Assembly: GCF_001613365.1 (NCBI RefSeq)
Contig: NZ_BDCF01000046.1
Location: forward strand, 1 to 64,000
Source of the DNA: Nocardia xishanensis NBRC 101358
Lineage (GTDB): Bacteria; Actinomycetota; Actinomycetes; Mycobacteriales; Mycobacteriaceae
Length of the DNA stretch: 64,000 nucleotides
Direction: 5' to 3'
In this document: positions 8,209 to 16,073 of the stretch, piece after piece
Position numbering within the stretch: position 1 is the stretch's first letter
Layout: every line of letters begins with the position of its first letter
Position numbers and translations under genes: made by a program
The notes under the pieces: model-generated
Told to the model about the DNA's origin: nothing
Database searches by the model: none
The model's input: the letters and a program-made list of their open reading frames with translations, nothing else

Positions 8209-8999
8209 CCACCACCGCCACACACCCGAGCGCGCGCCGATGGACGCTGCGCCCCTACGCCGCGACCACCACCCGCATCCTGCGCCAGCTGCGCAACGAC
8301 CACCGCACCGTCGCGATGATCCTGGTGGTGCCCGCGCTGCTCATGACGCTGCTGTACTTCATCTACGCCGAGACGCCGACCGCGCCGCACCAACCGCTGA
8401 CCTTGTTCGACCGGGTTGGCATCAGCATGCTCGGCATCCTGCCGTTCATCGTGATGTTCCTGATCACCGCGATCGCCATGCAGCGCGAACGCACCTCGGG
8501 GACCCTGGAACGACTGCTGACCACGCCGCTGTCCAAACTGGACCTGCTCGGCGGCTACGGCACCGCGTTCTCGCTGGCCGCCGCCGCGCAGGCGACCGTC
8601 GCCTGTCTGGTGTCGTTCGGGCTGCTCGACCTCGAGGCCGCGGGCGATCCGGCATGGGTGGTGCTGATCGCGGTCGTCGACGCCATCTGCGGCGTCGCGC
8701 TCGGCCTGCTGGCAAGCGCCTTCGCGCGCACCGAGTTCCAGGCGGTGCAGTTCATGCCGGTGGTCGTCGCGCCGCAGATCTTCCTGTGCGGCTTGCTCGT
8801 TCCGCGCGACCAGCTGCCCGGCTGGCTGCAACCGATCAGCGATCTGATGCCGCTGAGCTACGCGGTCGATGCGCTGCAACAGGTATCGATCCATCCGGAG
8901 GCGACGGCGCAGATGTGGCGCGATATCGCCATCGTCGCCGCCTTCGCCGTCGTCTCGCTGGTGCTCGGCGCGGCGACCCTACGGCGGCGGACCGCATGA
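8205..8999 (+). CDS. ABC-2 type transporter permease
   Basis: 264-residue membrane partner of the preceding ATPase, with six hydrophobic segments: one near residue 40 (MILVVPALLMTLLYFIY), then the FIVMFLITAIAMQRERTSGTLE block, which is the conserved ABC-2 coupling region, and a last helix near the C-terminus (IVAAFAVVSLVLGA). The RTSGTLERLLTTP motif is diagnostic. Start ATG 8205 overlaps the ATPase stop. It presumably exports a lipid or drug; the substrate is unknown. Confidence 0.94.
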   Translation: MTTTATHPSARRWTLRPYAATTTRILRQLRNDHRTVAMILVVPALLMTLLYFIYAETPTAPHQPLTLFDRVGISMLGILPFIVMFLITAIAMQRERTSGTLERLLTTPLSKLDLLGGYGTAFSLAAAAQATVACLVSFGLLDLEAAGDPAWVVLIAVVDAICGVALGLLASAFARTEFQAVQFMPVVVAPQIFLCGLLVPRDQLPGWLQPISDLMPLSYAVDALQQVSIHPEATAQMWRDIAIVAAFAVVSLVLGAATLRRRTA

Positions 9000-9676
9000 G
9001 CACCGGCGAACGCGCGAAAAACGGTGTCGCCGAACGGCAAGGGCGCGCGGGACGGCGACCCGGCAAATCCGGCGCGCGGGAGGCGATCCTCGCCGCCGCC
9101 CGCGCCCGATTCGCCGAGGCGGGTTTCGACAAGACCTCGATCCGTGCCGTCGCGGCCGACGCGGGCGTCGATCCGGCGCTGGTGCACCACTATTTCGGCA
9201 ACAAACAGCAGTTGTTCGCGGCGGTGGTCGAGCTTCCGGTCGATCCGGACGTGACCCTGAGCATTCTGGACAACGCACCGCTCGACCGACTGGGCGCGAC
9301 GATGCTCGCCGCGGTGGTCGGGGTGTGGGACTCCCCTGCCGGGCCCGGCATCGTCGCGGTGGTGCGCAGCATGCTCACCGGCGGCGATCCGGCCCTGGCC
9401 AGGACATTCGTGCTGGAGGTCGTGCTCGAGCGGGTCCGTCAACGCATCGCCACCCCGGAGGACGACGGCCGCGCCAGGGTCGCGCTGGCCGCCTCGCAGA
9501 TGATGGGCGTGCTGGTGGCCCGCAAGATCATCGGCGTCGAACCGATGGCGTCGATGCCGATCCAGGAACTCGTCGCCGCCGTCGGGCCGACCTTGCAGCG
9601 TTATCTGACCGGTGACATCGGGACGGCCGCAAGCGAATCCGGGACGAACGCCGGAACGATCCCCGCGGCGCACTGA
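8996..9676 (+). CDS. TetR family transcriptional regulator
   Basis: 226 residues. An N-terminal TetR DNA-binding domain is visible (AREAILAAARARFAEAGF, TSIRAVAADAGVDPALVHHYFGNKQQLF), followed by a mostly helical ligand domain whose SQMMGVLVARKIIGVEP segment matches the TetR C-terminal family seen beside such ABC pairs. It starts at ATG 8996 overlapping the permease stop, so the three genes form one unit. It most likely represses the operon through the twin palindromes at 7431-7466 and is released by the transported compound (inference). Confidence 0.93.
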   Translation: MSTGERAKNGVAERQGRAGRRPGKSGAREAILAAARARFAEAGFDKTSIRAVAADAGVDPALVHHYFGNKQQLFAAVVELPVDPDVTLSILDNAPLDRLGATMLAAVVGVWDSPAGPGIVAVVRSMLTGGDPALARTFVLEVVLERVRQRIATPEDDGRARVALAASQMMGVLVARKIIGVEPMASMPIQELVAAVGPTLQRYLTGDIGTAASESGTNAGTIPAAH

Positions 9677-9725
9677 CCTGTCGCCCGCACTCGCGCGGTG
9701 TGCGTTCAGGCGCCGCGCCGTGCTC

Positions 9726-9944
9726 TCAGGCGGTGAACGCCTCGTGCTCGGCGTCGGTGACGTCACGCGCCTCGTCGATCAGCAGTACGGGAATGCCGTT
9801 CTCGATCGGGTACGCGCGGCGCAGTCGCGGGTTGTAGAGCAGCGGGGCGCCCGCGGCGTCGCGGACCAGCAGCAGCGGGCCTTTGTCCTGCGGGCAGGCG
9901 AGCAGGCTCAGCAGCGTGGCATCCAACGCGGTTTCCTCCGGCAT
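9726..9944 (-). CDS. Trm112 family small protein
   Basis: 72-residue protein of the Trm112/YcaR family (LLSLLACPQDKGPLLL, then PRLRRAYPIENGIPVLLIDEAR, which is the conserved core). Trm112 proteins activate methyltransferases or assist other enzymes; the bacterial role is unsettled. Only one cysteine is present, so a classical zinc site is unlikely. M. tuberculosis Rv1684 occupies the equivalent place between the TetR gene and the acyl-CoA-synthetase fusion. It is last in a minus-strand run with GtrA and the YfhO-like gene (10-bp gap), and convergent with the TetR gene. Confidence 0.85.
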   Translation of the reverse strand: MPEETALDATLLSLLACPQDKGPLLLVRDAAGAPLLYNPRLRRAYPIENGIPVLLIDEARDVTDAEHEAFTA

Positions 9945-9954
9945 GATCGAGAAC

Positions 9955-10443
9955 CTACCCGACCGTGCCGTCGCCCTCGACGACCGGGCGACGGCGGAAC
10001 GAGATGTGCCGGTGCCCGAAGAAGCTCGCCACCGCGACCAGGCCCATCACGACCACCGCCGACGGCTCCGCGGGCAGGTGCAGCACCGTGACGGCCAGGT
10101 AGAGCAGCGCCGTGTTCAGCGCGAGACCGCCCGAGTTCACCGCGACGAAGCCGGCGAAATCGCGCAGCACGTGGCCGCGCACCCGGAACACCAGGGTGCG
10201 ATGCAGCACGAACGCGACGGTGATGCCGAGCGCGTAGGCCAGCGGCACCGCGGCCAGCGGCGCCCAGCCCGCGTCGGGCAGCACGGTCAGCCAGGCCACC
10301 GTCAGCGCCATGCCGAAAAGCGTGTTGAACGCGCCGATCAGCGCGAAGGCGACCTCTTGCCTGCGCACCAGCCGCAGCAGCAGTCCCGACGCGGGCGGTT
10401 CGGTCACCTCGGCCGCGCCGTTCGCACGCTGGTCCGTGCTCAC
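9955..10443 (-). CDS. GtrA-like flippase
   Basis: 162-residue membrane protein of the GtrA family. Four helices are visible: FALIGAFNTLFGMALTVAWL near residue 35, PLAYALGITVAFVLHRTLVF, the VAVNSGGLALNTALLYLAV segment, and a last one ending at FFGHRHISFRR. The FxxxRxxVF and GH-R-x-F elements are family hallmarks. GtrA proteins are thought to flip polyprenyl-phosphate-linked sugars across the membrane. It lies between the YfhO-like gene and the Trm112-like gene, and a GtrB-like glycosyltransferase is divergently encoded at 13017, which completes the classical set. Confidence 0.9.
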   Translation of the reverse strand: MSTDQRANGAAEVTEPPASGLLLRLVRRQEVAFALIGAFNTLFGMALTVAWLTVLPDAGWAPLAAVPLAYALGITVAFVLHRTLVFRVRGHVLRDFAGFVAVNSGGLALNTALLYLAVTVLHLPAEPSAVVVMGLVAVASFFGHRHISFRRRPVVEGDGTVG

Positions 10444-10465
10444 GCTCCCACCTCGCCGCGCGCGC

Positions 10466-12748
10466 TCACGAGACCACGTTCGCCAGCTCGCGCTCCGGCT
10501 CGCCCGCGGGTCGCTCCTGGATGCCTGCGTCGTCGTCGCGCCGCCGGGACCGCACGTACATCCACTGCAACAGACCGAGACCGGCGAGCCCGGCCGCCAT
10601 GGCCGCGATGCCGATCTTCCAGCCCGGCGGACGCCAGGTCAGCACCAGTTCGGCGTTCTGGGTGCCCGCGGGGACGTCGACGGCGACGAACGACTTGGCG
10701 ACGGTGGTGATCGGAATCTGCTTGCCGTTCAAGGTCACCCGGTACCCCGGCCAGCCGAGGCGGGCGAAGACGACGCGGCCGCCCTGCTCGGAGCTCACCC
10801 GCACGCGGCTGGTGGTGTCGGTCTCCGAGATCGAGGTGGCGGTGACGTTCTTCGCGTCCGAGACCCGGCCGTTCACCGTGGAGACAGGCCCGTCGACCCG
10901 CTCCAGCACCGCGATGTAGCGCTCGTGGCCCGGGTAGTCCACCCACTTCCAGCCTTCGGGCGCGGCCTGCCCGCGCGCGTCGGGGAACAGCGCGCGCTGC
11001 AACACCACCCGATCGAGCTTCATCAGGTCGACCAGCGGGCGTCCGGTGCTCTGCTCCGGCGCGAACATCCTGCGGTAGGCGTCCGGGCAGACGCTGCTGT
11101 CCCAGCGCATGCACAGCAGCTCGCCGAAGTAGAAGTGGCCGGTGGGCGTGTACCCGTTGACGTACTTCAGTTCCAGCGTCCTGGCGTAGTTGCCGAAGAC
11201 CAGCGAACCGTAGGCGGCGTCGATGTCCCGGTCGGCGGGCTGGAGCAGGCCGCGCTCGCCGAGCTGGAGGGTGATGCCGGTGAAGTCGGGGAACTTCGCC
11301 ATCGCTTCCGCGCGGTCGGCGGGCAGGTTCCACGGCATCGGCGTCGGCTGCGCGGCGCTCACCTGGAAGTAGGCGATCGGGAACATGGCGACGATGGTCA
11401 GCGCGGCCGCTGCGGCGACGCCGCGCTCCCGCGCGAGCCACACCACCCCGGCGCCCACCGCCGCGATGCCGATCGCCGCGACCACGTGCCAGATCGCGTG
11501 GTGCGGGTCGGCCGAGAAGGACCGCACCCACAGCGCCAGGATCAGGACACCGGCCGCGATCCCCCGGTTTTTCCAGTTCTGGAACGTGCCGTAGCGGCCG
11601 AGCAGCACGCACACCAGCACCAGCAGGCCGATGGCCAGCATCGGTAGCACCCGCACCGGCCAGCGCAGCGGACCGATCGAACCGGGCCCGGCGGTCCACA
11701 TCAGCATGATGACGGCGAACAGCGCGACCGCGCTGAGCTCGCGCCACGACTCGCGCGCCCGCTTCCAGTCGACGAACGCCAGCGCGGGAATCAGGAACCA
11801 GGCGATGTAGGTCAGCGGCATCGGCTGCACGTAGCCCCACCACGAGGTGAAGGCGGGCAGCGAACTCGGCAGGCTGGCGTTGAGCGACTCCGACCACGGC
11901 ACGGTGAGGAACTGATCGTTGTTGATCTGCGCCGTGCCGCGCCAGGTCACCTTGGCCGAGAGCATGCTGGGCAGGAAGGTCAGCAGACCGGCGAGGCCCG
12001 CGCACATCGAGACGACCGTCAACCGCGCGACCGGCTGCCACTTGCGTTGGTACACAAGCTCCCCGACCGCCACGGCGAGCAGCATCAGCGCGGCCTCGAC
12101 GGCCGGGAAGATGTACTGGGTGGAGATCGTCAGGTACAGGAAGACGAAGACCGGAATCGGGCCGCCCGCGACGATGCCGCGACGCGCGCCGGGCGCGTCG
12201 GGTCCGCGGGTGTAATGCACCGCCGACGCCCACGCGTGCACCATCCAGGCGGTGCCGGTGAGCGCGGTCATCCAGCTGGCCTGATCGAAGAACAGGAAGA
12301 AGCCCGAGAGCGGGAACGCCACGCCCGCCACCGCCGACCACGCCGGGCGCGCGCCGTACACGAGGCAGATCCGGTAGACGCCCGTCGCGGCGATGATGGA
12401 GAAGATCAGCTTGACGACGGTCGCGTACAGCGCGACGTTGTCCACCGAGGGCGCGATCAGATCGATCAGCAGCTGCGGCGGATTGAACAGGCCCGCGTCG
12501 TCCATGGTGTTGTTGCCCGACATCCATTGCTCGGGCACCATCACCGGGAACTTGCCGTCGCGCAGGGCCCTGCCGAGGTCGACCCACAGCGCGGTGTACT
12601 GCGATTCGGTGTCATCGGTGAAGTAGTGCCGGACGTTGGCGAGCAGCACCGCCACGTACCCCGCGATCACCCCGATCACGGTGATAGCGCCCCACCGGTA
12701 TACGTCCCGTCGCGCGTGCGGCCGCGAGTCGAGTACTGCACTGTCGGT
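10466..12748 (-). CDS. large polytopic membrane protein, YfhO-like (probable GT-C glycosyltransferase)
   Basis: 760 residues. The first 480 or so hold about a dozen hydrophobic helices with a large first extracytoplasmic loop (DDTESQYTALWVDLGRAL), followed by an extracytoplasmic C-terminal domain and a final helix (IGIAAMAAGLAGLGLLQW). The arrangement and motifs such as FFDQASW resemble YfhO/GT-C glycosyltransferases that take sugars from polyprenyl phosphate. The GTG at 12748 was chosen; a TTG four codons upstream is also possible. GtrA follows 22 bp downstream. The acceptor (wall glycan or lipid) is unknown. Confidence 0.8.
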   Translation of the reverse strand, partial: TDSAVLDSRPHARRDVYRWGAITVIGVIAGYVAVLLANVRHYFTDDTESQYTALWVDLGRALRDGKFPVMVPEQWMSGNNTMDDAGLFNPPQLLIDLIAPSVDNVALYATVVKLIFSIIAATGVYRICLVYGARPAWSAVAGVAFPLSGFFLFFDQASWMTALTGTAWMVHAWASAVHYTRGPDAPGARRGIVAGGPIPVFVFLYLTISTQYIFPAVEAALMLLAVAVGELVYQRKWQPVARLTVVSMCAGLAGLLTFLPSMLSAKVTWRGTAQINNDQFLTVPWSESLNASLPSSLPAFTSWWGYVQPMPLTYIAWFLIPALAFVDWKRARESWRELSAVALFAVIMLMWTAGPGSIGPLRWPVRVLPMLAIGLLVLVCVLLGRYGTFQNWKNRGIAAGVLILALWVRSFSADPHHAIWHVVAAIGIAAVGAGVVWLARERGVAAAAALTIVAMFPIAYFQVSAAQPTPMPWNLPADRAEAMAKFPDFTGITLQLGERGLLQPADRDIDAAYGSLVFGNYARTLELKYVNGYTPTGHFYFGELLCMRWDSSVCPDAYRRMFAPEQSTGRPLVDLMKLDRVVLQRALFPDARGQAAPEGWKWVDYPGHERYIAVLERVDGPVSTVNGRVSDAKNVTATSISETDTTSRVRVSSEQGGRVVFARLGWPGYRVTLNGKQIPITTVAKSFVAVDVPAGTQNAELVLTWRPPGWKIGIAAMAAGLAGLGLLQWMYVRSRRRDDDAGIQERPAGEPERELANVVS

Positions 12749-12817
12749 CACGAGTTCCAAACCCTACAGCCACCCGCAGCGCTTGGCATCGGCCGCCGAG
12801 GTGTCGATGATGGTCCG

Positions 12818-12898
12818 ATGAGCGAGCGGAGCGAGCGAATCATGTGCCAGCGTGCTTCGCGCATGCCGAAGCCGAGCGTCAGCGAGGCGCAGGCATGA
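12818..12898 (+). repeat. MIRU-like 77-bp repeat unit
   Basis: Begins with ATGAGCGAGCGGAGC and ends 77 bp later in another ATGAGCGAACGGAGC start, so the unit is flanked by copies of its own first bases. It encodes a 26-residue frame, MSERSERIMCQRASRMPKPS and six more residues, whose TGA overlaps the next ATG. The following frame from 12895 runs to a TGA at 13006-13008 overlapping a TTG of the GT2 gene. Closely similar units lie at 46438-46592 and 47572-47651. Confidence 0.8.
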
Positions 12899-13016
12899 GC
12901 GAACGGAGCAGCACCGTAAGGCCCGATACGCGTCGTGCTAGAGTTCACGGCGGCTCGGGCTCCGCTGTCCAGCGGGCAGTACCGGCACGCACCGTCATCG
13001 AAAGTTGATCCAGCTG

Positions 13017-14138
13017 ATGCCGATTTCCTCCGCTCGCCCGCTCCGTTCCCACGCCGTCGCGAACGGACGTCCCGGCGTCGACCGGCCGCACGGCATTTCC
13101 GTTGTGGTGCCGGTGTATCGAGGCGAGAACACCATCGGCGCATTGGCCGCCGAACTGCACGCGCTCACTGCGGGCTCCGAGACGCCCGGCGGCACCGCGT
13201 TCAGGGTCGAGGAGATCATCCTGGTGCACGACAACGGGCCCGATCGCTCGGATGTCGTCCTCCAAGAACTGGAACAGACCTACCCCGCGGTGCGCACCGT
13301 CTGGTTGAGCCGCAATTTCGGTCAGGACGCCGCCACCATCGCCGGAATGTCGGCCGCGCGCGGCGACTGGATCGTCACCATGGACGAGGACGGTCAACAC
13401 GACCCCCGCTTCATCGGCGCGTTCCTCGACGCGGCGCTCACCAAGCGCGCCGACCTGGTCTACTCCAAGCCGACCAACACCCGCCCGCACGGTTTCCTGC
13501 GCAACCTGACCTCGCGCGGAGCCAAGATCGTGCTCGCGACCCTGTTCGCCTTTCCCGACTCGACCCGTTTCGAGAGCTACCGGCTGATCCGCGGCGACAT
13601 CGGCCGCCAGCTCGCCGAGGTAGCCTCCAACGGCGTGTACCTCGACGTGGCGCTCACCTGGGTGGTCGGCACGGTGGCGCAGGAGCCGGTCGTGCTGCGC
13701 GCCGAGGGTCGCGAGGAATCCGGCTACAACTACCGCAGGCTGTTCTCGCTGTTCTGGAAGATGGTGCTGTGCAGCGGGACCCGCGGCCTGCGCCTGGTCA
13801 GCATGCTCGGCGTGACGCTGGCGCTGGCGGGCGTGGTGATGGCCGCGATCGTCGTATACGAGGCGCTCACCATGGACGGCTGGGCGCCGGAGGGCTGGGC
13901 CTCCACCATCGTGGTGCTGCTGCTGTGTTCCGGGGCGATCCTGTTCTCGCTGGGCCTGATCGCGGAGTACCTCGGGGTCGCCCTGCACATCCTGGTGGGC
14001 AAGCCGCTGTATCTCACCGTCGACTCACCGACGCCGCGCCCGGCGCAGACGCCCGCGGAGGGTGTGACCGCGCGGGCCTCCGAGGCGAGGGAACTGACCA
14101 CGACCACGAGCAGGGGGACCGACCGGGTTGAACACTGA
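13017..14138 (+). CDS. polyprenyl-phosphate glycosyltransferase, GtrB/DPM1-like (GT2)
   Basis: 373 residues. GT-A domain first: VVVPVYRGENTIGAL, then SRNFGQDAATIAGM, and the metal-binding MDEDGQHDP. Two C-terminal helices follow (LALAGVVMAAIVVYEAL and VVLLLCSGAILFSLGL) with the GKPLYL tail typical of GtrB. Such enzymes load a sugar from a nucleotide donor onto polyprenyl phosphate at the inner membrane face. ATG 13017 was chosen; TTG 13005, coupled to a preceding small frame, is an alternative. The aminotransferase gene overlaps its 3' end by 11 bp, suggesting the sugar transferred is an amino sugar. Confidence 0.9.
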   Translation: MPISSARPLRSHAVANGRPGVDRPHGISVVVPVYRGENTIGALAAELHALTAGSETPGGTAFRVEEIILVHDNGPDRSDVVLQELEQTYPAVRTVWLSRNFGQDAATIAGMSAARGDWIVTMDEDGQHDPRFIGAFLDAALTKRADLVYSKPTNTRPHGFLRNLTSRGAKIVLATLFAFPDSTRFESYRLIRGDIGRQLAEVASNGVYLDVALTWVVGTVAQEPVVLRAEGREESGYNYRRLFSLFWKMVLCSGTRGLRLVSMLGVTLALAGVVMAAIVVYEALTMDGWAPEGWASTIVVLLLCSGAILFSLGLIAEYLGVALHILVGKPLYLTVDSPTPRPAQTPAEGVTARASEARELTTTTSRGTDRVEH

Positions 14139-15267
14139 CCGCGTCATCTTCAGCCGTCCGTTCCGGGCGAGCCGGGAACTGGCCAACCTCGAGGCCGTGC
14201 TGGCCTCCGACCACAGCCATGGCGACGGGCAATTCACCGCGTCGGCCACCGCGAAGCTGAAGACCATCACCGGGGCGCCGCACGCGCTGCTGACCACCTC
14301 GTGCACCTCAGCGCTGGAGATGGCGGGCTTGCTGCTCGAGCTCGGCCCCGAAGACGAGGTGATCGTGCCGAGCTTCGCCTTCACCTCGACGGCCACGTCG
14401 ATGGCGTTGCGCGGCGCGACCTGCGTCTTCGCCGACATCGACCCGGCCACCGGCAATTTGGACCCGGAATCGGTGGCCACGGCGGTCACCGAGCGCACCA
14501 AGGCCGTCGTGGTCATCCACTACGGCGGCGTGGCCGCGGACATGGACCGGCTGCTCGCGCTCGCCGCTCAGCACGGTTTCGCCGTCGTCGAGGACAACGC
14601 GCACGGGCTCGGCGGCAGCTATCGCGGACGCCCGCTCGGCACCATCGGCACGCTGGGCACGCTCAGCTTCCACGACACCAAGAACGTGCACTGTGGTGAG
14701 GGCGGCGCGCTGCTGCTCACCGACGAGATCCTGATGGCCCGCGCGGAGATCATCCGGGAGAAGGGCACCGACCGGGCCCGCTTCCTGCGCGGCGCGGTGG
14801 ACAAGTACTCCTGGCAGGACATCGGTTCCAGCTACCTGCCCAGCGAGCTCAACGCGGCGGTGCTCGACGCGCAACTCGACGAGTTCGACGCGATCCAGTC
14901 CGGCAGGCACCGGGTCTGGGACGCCTACGCCGCAGGGCTGGCCGACTGGGCGGCGCGCAACGACGTCCGGCTCATGACGGTGCCCGACGATCGCGCGCAC
15001 ACCGCGCACCTCTACTACCTGCGCACGCCTACCGAACAGCGTCGCGACGACCTGATCGGCCATCTCGCAGGCCTCGGCATCTCGGCCCCGTTCCACTACG
15101 TGCCGCTCGACTCCAGTCCCGCGGGCCTGAAGCTCGGCCGCACGCCGCAGGCCTGCGTGCGCAGCGCCGAGTTCTCCGGAACCGTTGTGCGTCTTCCGCT
15201 CTGGCCGGATCTGCGCGACGACCAGGTGGCCAGGGTGATCGAGGCGGTCACCGCCTTCACCGTCTGA
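14128..15267 (+). CDS. dTDP-4-keto-6-deoxyhexose aminotransferase (WecE/RffA-like)
   Basis: 379-residue PLP-dependent DegT/DnrJ/EryC1 family enzyme. Seen: the N-terminal SRPFRASRELANL segment, the substrate strip VIVPSFAFTSTATS, DNAHGLGGSYRGRPLG, the PLP lysine in SFHDTKNVHCGEGG, and the C-terminal FHYVPLDSSPAG typical of RffA. Such enzymes make dTDP-4-amino-4,6-dideoxygalactose from the 4-keto sugar. The start is the TTG at 14128 within the end of the GT2 gene (11-bp overlap), preceded by GGGGACCGACC. The product sugar fits the adjacent GtrB-like transferase. Confidence 0.9.
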   Translation: MNTDRVIFSRPFRASRELANLEAVLASDHSHGDGQFTASATAKLKTITGAPHALLTTSCTSALEMAGLLLELGPEDEVIVPSFAFTSTATSMALRGATCVFADIDPATGNLDPESVATAVTERTKAVVVIHYGGVAADMDRLLALAAQHGFAVVEDNAHGLGGSYRGRPLGTIGTLGTLSFHDTKNVHCGEGGALLLTDEILMARAEIIREKGTDRARFLRGAVDKYSWQDIGSSYLPSELNAAVLDAQLDEFDAIQSGRHRVWDAYAAGLADWAARNDVRLMTVPDDRAHTAHLYYLRTPTEQRRDDLIGHLAGLGISAPFHYVPLDSSPAGLKLGRTPQACVRSAEFSGTVVRLPLWPDLRDDQVARVIEAVTAFTV

Positions 15268-15284
15268 CCCCGACGCGACACGGG

Positions 15285-15305
15285 CCGGGCGTCATCCGCG
15301 CCCGG
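15285..15305. terminator. hairpin between convergent genes
   Basis: CCGGGCG / CGCCCGG 7-bp stem with 7-base loop, between the aminotransferase stop and the convergent methyltransferase stop. Probably a two-way terminator; no U tract. Confidence 0.5.
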
Positions 15306-15321
15306 TCACGATGGCGGGCGT

Positions 15322-15921
15322 TCAGGCGGACAGCACGTACAGCTTCTCGCGACCGCCCGCGATCAGCGCTCGCTGCGCGACCTGCGACTCGTAGCGGCGG
15401 AAGAATTGGTCGAGGGTGGCCTCGGTGAAGCGGTGCGCCTGGCGACCGTCTCCCGCGTTGGTGAAGCGACGGCCGACGGTCGCGAGCACCCGGTTGCGGC
15501 TGGTCGCCAGGTTGCGGATCGGTTCGGCGACGATGACCGACTTGCGCGCCGCCGCGAGCATCCGGTCCAGCACGGGAGCGGGCTCGGGCAGGAAGTGATA
15601 GAGGCTGGCCTGCATCACCACGTAGTCCGCCTCCGGTAGCGGCGTGTCCGAGCGCATATTCCAGACCAGTCCGCGCCCGCCCGCGCGGGAGACATCGGCT
15701 ACGAAACGCTCGTTCAGGTCCAGCCCGGTGTAGGCGACCGACTTGCCGCGCAGATAGCGGGTGTACAGCGTCGCCGGACCGCAGCACACGTCGACCACCT
15801 CGGCCCCGTCGGGCACCAGCCCGGCGATCGCGCCGTACCTGGCCGCGTAGTGGCGGCCGTACAGCCCGCGCATCAGCAGCTCGTACACTGCGCGGTTGCG
15901 ATAGATGAGGCTCTGACTCAC
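15322..15921 (-). CDS. class I SAM-dependent methyltransferase
   Basis: 199 residues. Motif I is VVDVCCGPATLY near residue 45, followed by an acidic ribose-binding residue in YTGLDLN and a motif IV-like DYVVMQASLYHFLP. The enzyme has no membrane segment. The GTG at 15921 is preceded by AGGGG; the frame is open further but without a family match. Related proteins are annotated only as class I methyltransferases; no substrate can be named. It faces the aminotransferase gene and follows the hydrolase/AMP-binding fusion gene on the same strand. Confidence 0.8.
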   Translation of the reverse strand: MSQSLIYRNRAVYELLMRGLYGRHYAARYGAIAGLVPDGAEVVDVCCGPATLYTRYLRGKSVAYTGLDLNERFVADVSRAGGRGLVWNMRSDTPLPEADYVVMQASLYHFLPEPAPVLDRMLAAARKSVIVAEPIRNLATSRNRVLATVGRRFTNAGDGRQAHRFTEATLDQFFRRYESQVAQRALIAGGREKLYVLSA

Positions 15922-16073
15922 CAAGTACCCCTGAACGGTTGTCGGACGTCGGGTGCGGCCTCCGGCGCCGCGTGGGCTGACCCCCGGACAAACTATGCCA
16001 GCCGACGCCCGTGCGCGAATTCTCCAGGTGCGCGCGCCGGGGCCGATTCGACGGATCCACAACACGTTCCGGT

